Assembly (NCBI GenBank): GCA_038501785.1
Contig: JBAMJR010000031.1
Coordinates: 5,438,001-5,502,000, forward strand
DNA length: 64,000 nt
Origin: Myoxocephalus aenaeus
Lineage: Eukaryota > Chordata > Actinopteri > Perciformes > Cottidae
Direction of reading: 5' to 3'
The translations under genes and the position numbers were made by a program. The notes beneath the pieces are model-generated. The model saw only the letters and a program-made list of their open reading frames with translations, was not told where the DNA came from and did no database searches. Shown piece by piece: positions 9,153 through 23,700 of the stretch (the stretch's first letter is position 1; each line of letters begins with the position of its first letter).

Positions 9153-11520
9153 AGCTCCTGTGTTTCGGGCCACAGTTGGATAATCATTGCTTCTTTGGAC
9201 AGAAAGGCAACACAGAGTTAAATAGTTACATAATGATCCAGGTTCAAGCAAGGTAGCCACATTATGAGGACCATAATTCAGTAGCCCAGTGTTAAACCCT
9301 CTGTTTACCAATGTGCTAAGAGTACTCCACCCATTTAGCAGTGCACTCTTATAACATTGTCGGACTCACAATGGACAGTTTGAAATGATTACGATCAATG
9401 TAACTGATCCATATAGTCTTTTTTTACAGATTCTTCTTGTCAAACCTGGCATCTACATTACCCACAATGCAGCTCCAGCAGTTAGGTTGGAGTTTCCGGT
9501 GTGCAACTTGTTACAACAAATGTTGCCTTTAACCGCAAGCCTCAAGCAGAGATGAAGAGCAGGCTACAGAGGTCTGGTCAGCTAACTTTTTTCTATATCC
9601 GCGCGCTTACATTTATCTAATATTCAAACTTGTAGTCTTCAGCGCCAACCAACGTTGACTAAAGTGACAACACTTGAGGCAATTTATCAGATAGCACGCA
9701 GCTTCTCCTGGAGCCATAACAGTCTTAACATCTTTTTTCACCAATTCACATGTACTCTCCAAGACCTGTAAACATGCAAAATCGGTGGAGTTCCCTTTTA
9801 AGCCTGAACCGTCGTCTGCCATGTGTGTTACTGATACAATTGCATTGAGTAGCCTCCCCTTTGTAAATGATTAGTTCAACTTATATATCAAGTACCATTT
9901 AAAAAATTGATCTTGATATATAATAGTAAAAAAACTGCAGTTGTATCAGCAATATTTAGCTTGTTTGAGTGCTTATGTACATACATATTTAAATTATGTA
10001 ATGTATGCAAGTTGTATTTCTTTCCAATTGTACATACAATAATTGTAAGTAATCACAGATACAAAGAATGTGTTGACATAATTAGTGTCTTTATTTAAAA
10101 TAAAACCACATTTGCGCGATACATCAGGCTGCACATTCTTTGAGCTCTCACTCCGGTACAAGAGAGGTAGCCAACAACTGTCCATCCAGACACACAACTC
10201 ATGAACACGTTTTGAAGGCACAAGTCTGTACATTCTCAAGATTAATATTGCTATAATTGCTGACAAAAGATACAATAATATAGTCATATAAAGGCATAGA
10301 TGTTCATTTATTAGTGTAGTTCAAATACAAAGACAAGGCTGGTTGGTTATTACTGATACCGAGTCAATTACTGTCTCTGATTATTTGTTTTGGATCATCT
10401 CTTGGTTTTCACTGAACAAATACAACACAAAGACCATAGTGATCAAAATCTCACATTATTATTAGAAGAGTTTGATTCTGCACGATTACTTGCATAATAT
10501 TTTAAACAATGTGCACAGGCTTCATAACAATCACATGAAAAAAAAAACGTTATACCTGCTGCCGTGCAATTCAACCTATGCGCAACACATAGCAGCTGCT
10601 TGCTTTTATTTATTGCTGTTTTTCCAAAATAACACCTCTTTGAAGCAGAAATAGGCACATTATGTTTTTAAGGACTGGACGACCAGCTGACATTCGTCTG
10701 TGGTGAGTTCAACGTTGCAGGAATGTTTTTAAATGCTAGAGAATAAAAAAATACATGCAAGTCAAAAGGTTCAACCAAGGATACACAGAATAAGATTTCA
10801 GTGGTAAAAGTCAATGTGCCCTTGTTATACAAACAATCATAATCTTGAATTTGGATGGTTCAAGGTTATGTACGTCATCATTTATTGCACAGACATACGA
10901 TACACAAAGCCCAGTGTAAAGAGTTAAAAAGGCCAGGTAATAATCTTTGAAAGCAAATCCCAGTACCACAGTGTCACAACTAATACATTCATTTGCTCAT
11001 ATAAAGATGTTTTACTTGCTTGTTATTAAAGATGCACCGATACCAGATATCGGTCTGATACTGACAATGGGCCAATCTGCTATAGAGTACCATTATTTTT
11101 ATAAATAACAATTCACTATATTTATATATATATGTATTAATGTGTTGCATTTTGTAACAAATACATAACAAAGTTAGGAAAGCCATGTTTAAGTCAAGCC
11201 TGATGTTGCCTTACATAAACGAATGATCCCTGTCACTTCCTCACAGTGCGGCATAACACTGGTATCTGATCGGTACTCGCTATCGTGCAATACCCAAAGC
11301 CCAGGTATCGGTACTGAAAAAGTTGGATCTGTGCTTCCCAGCTAGTTATTAGGCGTTAATAAAGTTTCCAGCATTCTCAAACAAATGTGACAGAAACTAA
11401 GAAAGTGCATATGCTCTAAGACGAGATTGCGTCGCCCAGCACACAGTGACAACAGTACAAACACACAACAAACATAACTGGATCCTTAAGTGGGACTCTG
11501 GTCTGCCAGCAGCCGTTACC
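9153..11520. other. Tail-to-tail intergenic region between prlhr and rab11fip1
   Basis: This holds the 3' ends of two convergent genes. A plus-strand AATAAA near 10099 could serve prlhr. On the minus strand, AATAAA (TTTATT on plus) at 10881-10886 and 10605-10610 could serve rab11fip1. None can be confirmed from sequence alone. No additional gene is seen; a short repeat element lies at 11028-11335. Confidence 0.4.
11028..11335. mobile_element. Nonautonomous element of the 'GATGCACCGATACC' type
   Basis: It begins AAAGATGCACCGATACCAGA and ends with a diverged inverted copy (GGTATCGGTACTGAAAAAGTTGGATCTGTGC). Paired terminal ATCGGTRC words like these are typical of a widespread fish short DNA-transposon family. 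The right end is degraded. The interior is AT-rich with no coding capacity. Confidence 0.6.
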
Positions 11521-11724
11521 TTACATTGGTTTGCCAGAGTTAAGAGAGTGCAGGATGCCGGGCTGCTCGTCTATGACGCGTACCAGCAGGTTGTCGATGT
11601 ACTCCTCGAGCTCCACGATCTGAGAGTCCTTCTTGGACAGGTCGGCTTGCTGCCTCACCACCAGTGTGATCAACTCCTCCTGTGTCAGCTGAGTGAAAGG
11701 GCCACTATCCACCGAGTTGGCCAC
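11521..11724 (-). CDS. rab11fip1: rab11fip1 exon 6: Rab11-binding domain
   Basis: 67 codons plus TAA. QLTQEELITLVVRQQ, DSQIVELEEYIDNLLVRV and PGILHSL form the family FIP-RBD, the short amphipathic coiled coil that dimerises and binds Rab11 or Rab25. The acceptor is TTCCCTTCAG. Confidence 0.96.
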   Translation of the reverse strand: MANSVDSGPFTQLTQEELITLVVRQQADLSKKDSQIVELEEYIDNLLVRVIDEQPGILHSLNSGKPM

Positions 11725-14700
11725 CTGAAGGGAATGAGGAAGAGAGAGTTCAGGACAAGCATTCTAATGAAAACATATTGATCGATTTAATACATATTTA
11801 ACTGTTAAGGGATGGTCCGAGATGCATTTGTTATGACATTTGCACTGTGAAAACAAATATAACAATTGACAAATATAATTAATATCTCCTGATCCACTTA
11901 CATGGTCAAAGCCGAGCCAAACTTCCATTGCTGAGTGGAAAAGGCAAGAGGATCTTTTGTTGTAAGAATTCATTCAAATTTCTGTTTCCAGTCAAAAATT
12001 AACCTTTCAGGTCAATATCTAACAATATTTTCAGAATCGACTGCCCCAATATTTCAGCAGAAAAAAAAAAAAAAGTTGAAGCTGCCTGTTGTAAATGAGT
12101 GTCATGAATCATTTCCGAGTATTAACCCAAAAAAGGTTGACTCGTAATGCAGATTATGTTATAGATTGAAATGAGAGTTTATGTATTGTGTGCCAGAATT
12201 TCTCCCGTGAACAAATCTGTGGATTTTTTGGTCCCAATTTGTCATAAATGTCAACTAAACAGTACCTGAACCCTCGCTGGTGTGCTCTTACGGCCCTTTA
12301 TCTCTTTCACAGCAGTGGTGCCGATTGGTTGCTGGCTCTCTGAGCTCATGGGCTTCACAGGATGAGGCCTGTAAAGAAAGCACATACATTATTGTAACAC
12401 CCTTTAAAAAGGATTACTGCAAGTAAGTACAACAGTATGCTTTTTAACATTTCATTTCCCACATCATTCCATTTTGATCCAAGTTTAATATTCAGAATTA
12501 AACTCAAATGAAAAAAGTTGCCTCGAAACCACAAGCTTTTGAAATAGTCTCACCCAAGGCAAATCCCAACACCGTATCTGCTTCCCCATCCAACAGCAGC
12601 AAGCCAGATACCATATGCAAAGTCTAGATAAACAGTCCACAAATGCATTCAAATGCCTGTTCAATCTCACCTGCGTGGAGTTAAGGCTAGCCCACCTCCA
12701 TTGCTATTCTGAGCACTGACAGGCTGAACGTCAGAGGGTGAGCCCCACGCCTGCAAAGATGCCTTTCCCCCAGACAACCCTCCTGCCGGAGATGCTGGTT
12801 CCACTTCCTCCATAACCACCTTGAGGGGTTCCAAGGAAGTCAACGTAGAGCTAAAAGGTTCTGCTCCAAATTGATCTTCGCTTCCATAAAATGTATTTTG
12901 TGTTCTCATATCATCTGAAGGCTTCGGTTTGACAGACCCATTCCTGACACTTCTTGCGGAGGGGACTTGATTAGCTGTGGTTACAGTTGTTTCTTCTTTA
13001 TATACAGGCTCTTGTTGCGACCTGGACATTTTATTATCCAAGTGAGTTGTGGACGGAATACTTGCTTTTGGTCTCTGTGAATTCCCTCCTTGGAAAACAG
13101 GACTGACCTGATGTGAATCTTCATCTTTGTTCAAGTACTCAGTGTGTTTGTTGGAATCGCTGCCATTAAAATCAGCAAATAAATCTGTCTGTTTCTCTTG
13201 ATTAAAAATTTGATCTAGATCGCCTGGGGTCATTCCGCGATCTTCAACTTTCTGCTCATTTTGTACACTTCCAGTAGAAAAGGAATCTACTTCTTGGTTT
13301 GGCTTCAGCTGTGCCCACGGGTCTTTGGAGAGAAGCTCAGTACTGGGGAATGGGTCAAGCTCTGCCTGCCTGCCTCTTGTGACTGTGCTGCTCATACCTG
13401 AACTAGGTAATGTTTGGATGGTACTGTTCATATATTTGTCTGAGACCACTGCAGAGTCTTCTTGCTGTACCGTCTCTCTGCCACTAGTCCTCTGTCTGGG
13501 TTTGGCTGTGGGTGCCTCTATATTTACAGGGTCTTGCACTTTCCTTTCATCATCTGGTGGTGTTGTTGTTGTTGTTTCCAAGCCCCTTTGGCTAGCTGAT
13601 CTGGGTGCATGTGTTGCTCCAGGTGATGGGCGTGACACCCTACTTGCAGTAAACCTGGAAAACTCAGAGAGACTTTCTCTTCTTGTGTTTACAGGTTCTG
13701 AGACTGCGGGCAGATTAGGCCTCATGAGAGATTGGCTGGCAGTCTTCTGCCTCTGTGTTTGACTGGAATCTGCTAGTGATGGAGGTTCTGGAGGCGCTAC
13801 TGATTTAGGGGGAGCTGGGGCTGCTGCTTTTTTTGAAGACATGGGTTTGGTTTGCAGAGAATGTGTTTGGTAATGCTTCACAGGACTCTCCTGTGGGAGT
13901 GAAAACATGGGTTCATTCTCCTCTGGGCCATCCACACTGACCTCTGCAAAGTCCCTGTGTTTCTGATTGACCTCAGCGATTATATGGTCCCATCGGGTTT
14001 GCCCTTGCACTCCGTGTCTCTTATGAGGAAATAGGGTGTCATAATCAGGAAGTGGTAGAGACATTTTTCTGCCTGGTTCTGGGTCATCTCTCTCTACATA
14101 TCCAGGGTTAGTGATCTCTCTGACAGGAGAGATATTTCCTCCAGTTTGGGCCCCATGTGGACTGTACAAGGAAGGCACAGGGGCTCTTCTTTTCTTCTCC
14201 GCCATGAGTGAAGATTCCAGAAATCCTGTGGACAAATCCTCTCTGCTGCCACGAGGAGAACCAGACGGGCTTTGACTTATGAATGGTGGAGCCAGGGATG
14301 AGTGGAGACTGGAGAAGGTATCAGGGGAGTCAAACAGGACACTAGAGAGGGTGGCTTCAGAGGTGGCTGGGGAAGGACACAGCTGACTGGGGGTTTGGCA
14401 CTCAGCAGGTTCAGACTCCAAAGATTGAGTATATCTGCCAAGGAGTGAAAACAAGGCCTACAGGTCAGTTTGACCATCACATTATCTAAAGTTATTTCCA
14501 CCAATGTACAACCCATCACCAATTTGACTAGCATCTCGCGTGGCAATAAAAACTATTAAATACCAATGTATAACCACACATAATTTAGCCCTTAGACAGT
14601 CCAATATTTAGTCTCAACTACTTTCCTAATTTTTTTTAATAAAATGGTCCATTGTTCAATCTAAATGGCTAACCTACAGACAGAACTTCTAATAGTCACA

Positions 14701-17700
14701 TGTTTTTGCGTTCCGGTTTTTCTTTCTAGCTGCGACTTGCTCACATTGAGACATGTTTTGACTGTCCAATATGAAAAGACTACAATGTGACATTTCTGCT
14801 TTAAGATCATACTAAGTATTCCAACATGTAACAAAATATCGTAAATAAACAACACAAGCAACTTGAAAGGCCTAAGGCTATCTGCCATCTAGCGAACATT
14901 TTATAAAACAAGGACTAGGGTTACATCAATGACAATAGCAAGAACAAGCCCCTTACCATTACGACTCAAGAATAAAAGATCCGGTCCACAAAAAACTATA
15001 AAGAAAATCTAATTTCCAATCACCGCAGACGTCTACAAGGAAAGTAACACTGCGGGCCAGTCGATCCTTATGAGCTCTGGGAAGTCTACAACCTGTTCCA
15101 CAAAAACCTGACAAACAAAAGCCACACCCAGATTCTCATCTGCACTGAGACCAAACGGGTCAAACTGGTCCATCAACCGTTAGACGGCATTCAGAGTTTT
15201 GGTCATTCAAGACAGTCACAATGTTGAGTCTACACACACACACACAACCCGGAAACTTGTGGAATTCCCAAGTTTAAATGTTGAAATGATGTAAAGTGAA
15301 AAGTGTGTTGGTTTTCTTAAACAACATTTCTTATTGACATGTGCCTCTTACTCGAGCATGGATAACAAAGACAAGAAAATTATGTTTTTGTATCGTTATT
15401 GACCCGATTACACATGCTGCTTTTGCCATTTATGATTGCGACAGTGAATAAAGAGGAACAGTGCTGTTCCTCAACTTTTTTATCTTCTGCATCGATCGTC
15501 AGGTGATTCACTCTTGCACTGATATCTTTAGTTTTTATCTTTTTTAAACTTTGCTGCTGAATCAGTTTGACAACTTGGATATATCATTCAAAACATATAT
15601 TGTAAACCCTTCTGTCTGCTTCTCTCTGAAATAGCTTTTTTAAATGTATTCAGGGAGTGCATGCAGTAAGTGACAGAACAAGCCCTATGGTAGCTAAGAG
15701 CGTGAAGGAGGGAGCAGAGGGGTGGGGCTTGGCAAAGGGACTGTTAGTATTAAGGCTTTTTTGGTTATATAAAATGCACATACCAACAAAAAGACAATAG
15801 TATGTGCAGTTGCACTTGCCTATTGATGGTAGTATTCTAATTCCAGTCATGCAAGTCAAAGAATAGTGTCCCTACAAGCAACCAACAGCAACCCCAGTGT
15901 CGTAACGATGGCATAACAGTTACCTTTATTACAAACCATTAGTGCAGAGTAACTAGAGAAGAAGGCCTACCTGGGTTTGACTGCAGACACTTTAGCAGTA
16001 CGGTTGAGGAAGACCATGGCAGAGGAGGCTTGTGGGTTGCCGCTGGATTTCTGGAGATCCGCTGGTCTTTCATCGTCAGTGCCAATATCAATGACCTCAA
16101 ACGGATTGGTGTAGGGGTGGGAGATCGGTTTATCAGGCTCTCCTGAATTGCTGAAAGCAGCTGTTATGGGTAGCTCCTCTTTTTTCTCCTCCTTCTTTCT
16201 GATCATTCCAAACAGAGACGAGAGACGGTCGCTCATGGAGGCCTCCTCCTGTTGTTTCAGCTCGTCAGATCTGCGTCGCTCCTCCTCGAGCTTCTGGTAT
16301 TCTGCTGCTTCCTCTTGCTTTCTCCTTTCTTCCTCCTCCTCTCTCTGTTTCTTCCTCCTCACCTCAACTTCAAGGAAGTGTCTGTGCTCCTCTTCCTCCT
16401 GCAGCCTCTTGGACTCTACCCTGAACTTCTCCTCTTCCTCCAACCTCTTGGCCTCTGCTGTATGCCTGTCTTCTGTCTGCCTTCTCTCCTCCTCCTCTTG
16501 ATGGTGCTGTTGCTCCAGTATTGCCTTATCTGTAGACTCATGCTTGAAGGAGGGAACAGGTACACTTATAAAGGAATCGACAGAGACTTCTGAGGTGTGT
16601 TTGCGGATGTCCTCCACAGATCCTTGGCCTGAGCTGTTCAGACTGAGAGTAGATCCACTGTGGGGATCCGTCTCCTCTGCATACACATGGCTGCCATTGA
16701 TGCACAGGTTGTTCAGGTCACTGTTGCTCTGCTTGGAGCGACCCAGAAGGGAGAAAGGACCCTGAGAGTGCTTGCTGTCAGAGCTGCCTGTTCGCTTGTG
16801 TCCCAGGAATTTGAATTTCTTTTTAACTGTGGGAGGAGAGACAAGGAAGCATGATGTCATTGTTGACATGCAAAACACCACTATTTAACTTGCACTGTGC
16901 TGCACAGGTAAAACAGAACTGTCAACATAGTAAAGAAAGATTAAGTTACCATCAGGAGAATCCACATTGAGGCCAGATGAGCGGCTGCCACTGAGAGATG
17001 AATTCTTCTCTGGAAGAGTCCCCAGTGTAGACATGGACTGTGAGATGTTACGCTGCAAGTTTGATTTGGGAGCAAAGAGGCTTTTGAGTTTAGACTTCTT
17101 TTTCACTCCTTCGGACTGATTGAGGGACTGTGTGTCAACCTCTCCCTCGCTGTCTGTGAGGACCTTACTGACAGAAGGAACAATAGCTGAAGCAGAGTCA
17201 GAGAAGCCATCCTTTTTCTTCCCACGGACTTTGTCCTTCAGCTTGGAGATGCGGGAGCGCGGTTTGTCCTGCATAGAAAGGTCTAACATGCTAGCTGACA
17301 TGTTGTTTCTCATAAATTGGATATCTAGCAGCAACTCGCCTCGCACTTTGTCCTCTTTTCCATGCTTGTCCACCAGCTTGAACCAACTGCAAACGACAGA
17401 AAGAATGAATCAGATCATTGGGATTTCAGAAGAACAAATAAGCTTTTTACATTTTAAATGTTCTAAATATCTTGTTGCTATCTACACCATTTCACTGTCG
17501 TAAACTTGAACATTCCAAATGTGTCCCAGGTTATTTCCTGTTCCAGGGTATGTGAATGACATACAAATTATCCCGTCATTTAGCCTCACATTCAACATTT
17601 TCTTCAATACAAAAAAATAACATGGCAAAACGGGGATACACATGTCCATTTCAGACAATGAGACAGATCACTGCCTTTTAGGATCAAGATGAATAGTTCA

Positions 17701-20700
17701 TGGTTTTAAAAACGGTTTGAAACAAGTTGATTTGTACAGGAACTAGTTGCAAATGAAACAGTGGTAAAGAACTGTTTCTGATGCAGGTTTTCATTATGTA
17801 AAGTGAAACTTCTAATTAATAGTTTGTTTGAACAATTAATGGATAAATGGTGAAACAATGTCAATAAACTTAAGTGGCAACAATTCTGATAACTGTTTAA
17901 TCGTCCAGGTCATTTATCAAGCAAACGTTTGACTGCGCTACAGTACATCATTGCAATTTAAATATCTTTGGGTATTGCTCTGTTGGTTGGACAAAAGAAG
18001 CAATTAAAGAAAGCGCTGTGACCTTTGGAAACAATTTTATGTAATTCCATAAACTAAACAATTTAAATCGATTAATCAAAAACAAATATTGACTGATGTC
18101 CGAGTCTCATGTTCAACTGCCATGTGCTCCTTTACACAGTAATTAGATTTTGGGTTGGCCCTAAAAAACTGCCATGTAAACAATACATATAGGCTCACTT
18201 GACCCTTGTGATAATACCCCCCCCCCCCCCCTAAAATAATGTCCACCTTAATTTATAGGACATACAAAATGTCCATTATTGTTTTTATTGTATTACTTCC
18301 ATTACCCTTCAAAAAAGGTTACCTTCTAACTATTATTACCATTCAAAGTTGTTACCTTCTAATAGCCTATTTTTAAGGGTTAACTTCCAGAATTACGGAA
18401 AAAAAACAACTCACAATCTTACCAAACTTTATGCTATATAATTAACACAGATACGATTTATGAAAAATAAGAAAGCTAAAATATCCCTAGTGAGGCACAT
18501 GGGTTTGAAAAAAATAGGATTAAAGTTGAAGAATCTAAAAACAACATACTGTAAATAATATACTGGTTCTTAATAGCTCCAACTTAAAATGCTTAAACTG
18601 TGGGTCTTATTAGACAGAAATATGTCATTAATGTGTGTACAGCTTGTTCCAGTTCCTGTTGGGAGCAACATGCCAATCACAGATAAAGCTTTAATTAAAA
18701 ACATTTAATTTAAACCCTAATTAAATTAAATCACAATTACAGCTTTGTCCAGGCTCACCTCCTATGTCCTCTCTGTTGCACAGGATCAGCACTCATTGGG
18801 GATAAGGGAAAGGTAGGAGTGTTCTAGAGAACTGGTTCTCAAACCATGCAATTAGTGCCATTACATATGGACACTTCATGGTTGTACAAATGAAGCCTTG
18901 CCCTTGCTATTATTAGGTGTACTAATAATTATAACAAGCCTTTTCATTTTAAACTCTGCTCCACAGCAGAACCATCCAACTGTGTGTCACTTACAGGTTT
19001 TTACAATTATCGGTAGTAACAAATATCTGTAGACTAGTTCACTTTTTCAAAACAAGTTCAAACTCTTTACCGACATACTACAATTAATCTAATATCCAGA
19101 ATGCGCTGATGCAAGCCAAGCACATTAACAACAGGCAGCAATATGTATTACTACTGTCCTTTGGCTTAAACTAAGATTTTACTGCAAAATTTTCAAAAAG
19201 TCACTTCTTTAATACATAGATTGTGCTACCTTATAGTATGTCACAGGAACTAATCAGAATTGCAGCAACATGTTTCAGTCAGCTTTATTTCTTTTGCATA
19301 GAGTAATTCCAAGTGCACACAATAAAACTAAAGTAATTCCAGTAATGTAATCAACTGTACACTAATATACATATTTGTATAGGATAGCTAAGGAGAAATA
19401 CAATTGAACCAATCCCCCCCGCCCCCTCTTCTGCATTTGGTCACAAGTTCTCATCCACATCACCTCTCCTTTGCACTGCCGATCCATGCCTGACAATCTT
19501 CTGCAGATATCCATCATTCACTCATCTGATCACAAGGTTGGTGGTCATAAACGTCCCACCTCCATGAGGGAAAGTATTCCCCTAAGGGGTTGAGGAATGG
19601 AGAGTATGGACTGTAAACTACTCTGTGACTGGAAAATAATTATGAAGAATCACATGGTCCCATACAATTTACAATTCTGGTTTCTACCTTACTTGCCCCC
19701 TGTCCTCACCTAGAGGTATTCAAGGAATTAAAATAAATGGCCCAATTAGGAGTTCATGCATTTTCATTTTGTATTTCTTAGATTTAGCAGAATGTAGCAA
19801 ATCACAGTCTAGTAAGTGGTAATATTGTGTTACTTTAGGTTTCGAATAGTATGCAAAATGGACTGTAAATACACAGCGATGTTTATGGTGGTTGAATTAG
19901 AGTGAGAAAACAGTCACTAAACTCATTTTTTAAAAGAAAAAAAAGGTTCACTGTGTAATTTCCTCTTTGATCATTCGGTAGAACATGATGTGGGCCCTTC
20001 TAAAATTCAATCTAACCTTGTATGAGATAATCTGGGTATAGTGAAGATAACTGTCACTGAATTTAAACACAAAACATGCTGCGGCATTAACCAGACAGAT
20101 ATCTGAAGTTCATATGGAGTTTACTGCTGCAGCATTTATTTTAGTGTCATGCCCGGTAGCAGACATCCAGACATAATCTTCAGTCAGGAAACAAGCATGG
20201 GAGTGAACCAACAAGCCTCAAAACACACAGGGAGGTGCTGTGCAGTACGTGATGTATTGAAAGTCACACGGAGCCTAATTCAAACATTTCTCATTTCCCA
20301 CCCGAAACCAAGCATGCCAAGTCAAACAATCGCTCACTGGGTCTCACCACAAGGACAGAGAGATCACGCCTCGTCAGGCCAATCAAGGTGCTATTCTTGT
20401 CTTGCCTACGTCTATTACAGCAGGAAAGGCAACATAGCTGGCTGTATGGAGACAATGCATCGTTACACTTATTAACAGACGGTCAGGGTGGACATGTTCT
20501 GTTTGCTTAGAAATACAGAGCCATACCCGATACACGTTCTACCCAGTCCTGCTGGACAGGTTCCTCATTAATAGAGCACTTCTCTTTTCATGTTTAATGA
20601 TTAACAAGAGAGACTGTATATATCACAAGTGGACACCAGAGTGGATTCAGCCTATGAAATAAAGAGGTGTCAATATTTTAAAATATACATTCCCCCAAAA

Positions 20701-23700
20701 TATCTGTTTAACACTCACTGACACCTCACGCGAACAGTTAATTGCATTTCAAAGGTTTTCATGGATTGAGTGATAACATAACATCTTAAAAAAAAAACAT
20801 CTATAGACACTACAGGAAAACATTTAAGATCATTTTGTTTGAATTCTCTAAGGTGATTCTCATGTTTGGTGGATAACAATAATAAATCAGGAGGAGATTT
20901 TTTTTGCTCCACGGCTCTGCTGTTTGTTTACAAAATAAATATCTTGGCTCAGGTATCAGGTGAACAGAAATAATAACCTGACCCTTCTGCAACAATTATC
21001 CAATATGTAACTCAATATATAGAAAGATAATTAAGCTGCAACTATTTTGATAATGGATTAATTGTTTCGAATCTTTTAAGCAAAAAAAACATTCACTGGT
21101 ATAAGTATAAGGCTCCAAATTGTAAGAATGTGTTGCTTTTTGTTAAGTAATTGTAAACTGAATATATTTGGGTTTTGTAATAATTGTAAACTGAATATAT
21201 TTGGGTTTTGGACCACGGGTTGGATGAAATAAGTGATTTGAAGATGTCAATTTGGGCACAACATTTTTTTTAACTGAAATTCTATCGACCAAACAAATGA
21301 GTGATCGAATAAATAAGCCCTTGATTGATCAATATTGTAATTAATAGTTAGCTGCAGCCATAAAAACAATATGTTGCTGGTAACACTTTATGAAAATAAT
21401 ATGTTTTCCAAAGCAAACTTTTAAACTCCTTCACAACAAACCTGAATTTAGTACTCCGTCTTAATGTCTGATGATTTGTGGCAATAAATGACTCCTTTTC
21501 TTATACAAACTCAAATATACGGCACTCTATAACCTATTTTCTTCTCGAATACAATGTATTGTGTTAGAGGCAACAGCAATGCTCCCTTTAAGCAGGATAA
21601 CAAAGTCCTCGATGTCACACCCTTTATTAGCAGGACAGGCAAGCAGGATAGTAATCCAACACCACACGCTTCAAGGCGAAAACAGCAACATCCAATACCG
21701 TGCATATTGTCTCCTAAAGGAAACAGAGGGATTGAGCCAAGTAGGGAGAGTGAAGGACTTCAGACATGGACAGGAAAGCTCATGGAATGAACTTTGCCAT
21801 TAAAGTGTATTAAACTTACTGAGCAAACACAAGATAACGTTTCAGATATGACGGTACAATAACCAAGAGAATGAGGTCATACTAGCGCTGTATCAAAGCA
21901 GACTAGAGTGATAACTGGGAACTAACAACCTTACTCAGTCTTTACAAAAGGTCACATTTGGAAGTCAAGAGTCTACATTAAGCCATGTCTATCTATAAAA
22001 ATACTCTTAAATAATAGGGTGTGTACATCCAAACTCAACAACAATGAAATGTTTTATTTTGATCCCTGTCACACCCATACTACGTCATACCACATGTCAT
22101 CATGCGACATATGTGGGTGGGTGTGAGCCGACACATTTGTTAGTTAGTAAGGCCAAGTATCCCTGAGGAATGTACAAGGTTAACAACAGCAATGTGAGAT
22201 GCCAGCTGGCAGTTATAAAATTGGCTTCAGACCAATTAATGAAGTCAAACAGATTTGTGTTGATTCAACGGAGAGGAAAGTGCTGCGATTAAAATGATCT
22301 TGGACTGTTTACCCACAATCTCCATAGTTTTCTGTTTTTCTTTTAAGACACTGATATGAGGAAGAAGGGGAGGGAGGTTCCATCACATTCTTAACATTTC
22401 AAGGTTAATTGTGTTTTTCGTGACTTGTTTAAGTGTTCTGTATTTTAAGTAAAAGGCCTCATCAAAAAAGACTGCAGCGTTCATTTGTGTCTCTACTTGT
22501 TTAAAAAATTAGACTTGGCTTGATTAGATGAAAAAATGTCTGATGCTCAATTTAAACTCAAAGTTCAGTTTATGCTTACGTGCAATTCAAGCAATGCTCC
22601 TATATGATTGACTAATTATCAAATGCAAAGATATATTGTCTGTCTCAAATAATAAATACATAAAGACAAAATTGCCCTACTGCTTGCTATGAAGAACTTA
22701 TTGTGTTTAATATTTTGGATTACCCTCGCTATACAAATTATGATCAGGAAGGTATTAGCCACAACAGCTACGTTAAAGTTTTATAAAGATTAAAGTTAAG
22801 GGTTAAACGGAATTAGATACTCCAACATTTGTAATATACATTTGCTAAATCATTCACAATAAAACATGGAGGCAGGTTTAGCAGTACTTGTTTTAAGCGG
22901 TCCTGCTTCTTCCCAGTCTGCTAAGCAATAACCCAGAACATGCTCCAATGAAGGCTACATTATCCATCTTGAAATTCAAATCAATAAAACCCCCGGGATA
23001 CGGTGGGCTCAGGGACTAATTTACAGTTTGTTTACCCACCTATTACATTTCAGATTGCAGTTTAACTTTGCTTTAAGTTGACTCTAAGTTGTATGATGTA
23101 AAGTCATACATTTTAGTAAGTGGAATATCTTGGCTGTGTACATTCTGTGGTGATGCTGCACTGTAAATAAACTAGAGTTACGGTTGAAGCTGGAAGAAAA
23201 TACGAAAGAAAAAAACCTGCTTTGTTTGCCTGAACTAGTGGATACCTTTCTGTAAATCATAACTACAAACAATGAAGGGAGCTCACCTAATACGAAATGA
23301 GTTGTCAGGCTTTTGTGGGACAGTTTTAAGAAACATTCTGCAGTGTTATGAGGGAGTTTGAAACAGGTGAGGCCCACACATCAGTAGTGACTTACTCTGT
23401 CTTTTTGCGAGGGGTGTTGTCGTGCAGATCCAGTAAGTTCACCACAGCTTGACCCAGAAACTTGTCGAGCCCCACCTGAGCCCGGTGCATCGCGGTGACG
23501 TACAGCGTGCAGCGGTCCCCGTTGCCCGGGTGGAAGAGCGGCAGGTCGAACGACGCCTCTTCTTTCCACACGGGATCGACACTTTTCTCAGAGACGGAGG
23601 TAGAAAACTTGTCTTTGGCCACCTGCATGATGGCGTAGGCGTCGTTGGTGCCATGTTTCCCCTTGGCACGCAGGTTCCGAGCCTGATGGACCGTTACCTG

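Larger units (their letters stand above)
17387..23395 (-). other. rab11fip1 intron 1 (6.0 kb)
   Basis: GT-AG intron between the C2 exon and exon 2. It holds two short interspersed elements of one family (about 17800-18065 and 21036-21361), a C14 run near 18218, and otherwise AT-rich DNA. No nested gene is recognised; ORFs at 20149-20475 and 21511-21803 lack any family signature. Confidence 0.7.

Noticed and set aside
13325..13762. 145-codon plus-strand ORF
   Set aside because: Shadow of rab11fip1 exon 4.
16148..16593. Two plus-strand ORFs of 113-117 codons rich in Ser/Leu
   Set aside because: Antisense reading of the Glu/Arg-rich part of rab11fip1 exon 3.
20149..20475. 108-codon plus-strand ORF in rab11fip1 intron 1
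   Set aside because: No recognisable features; probably chance.
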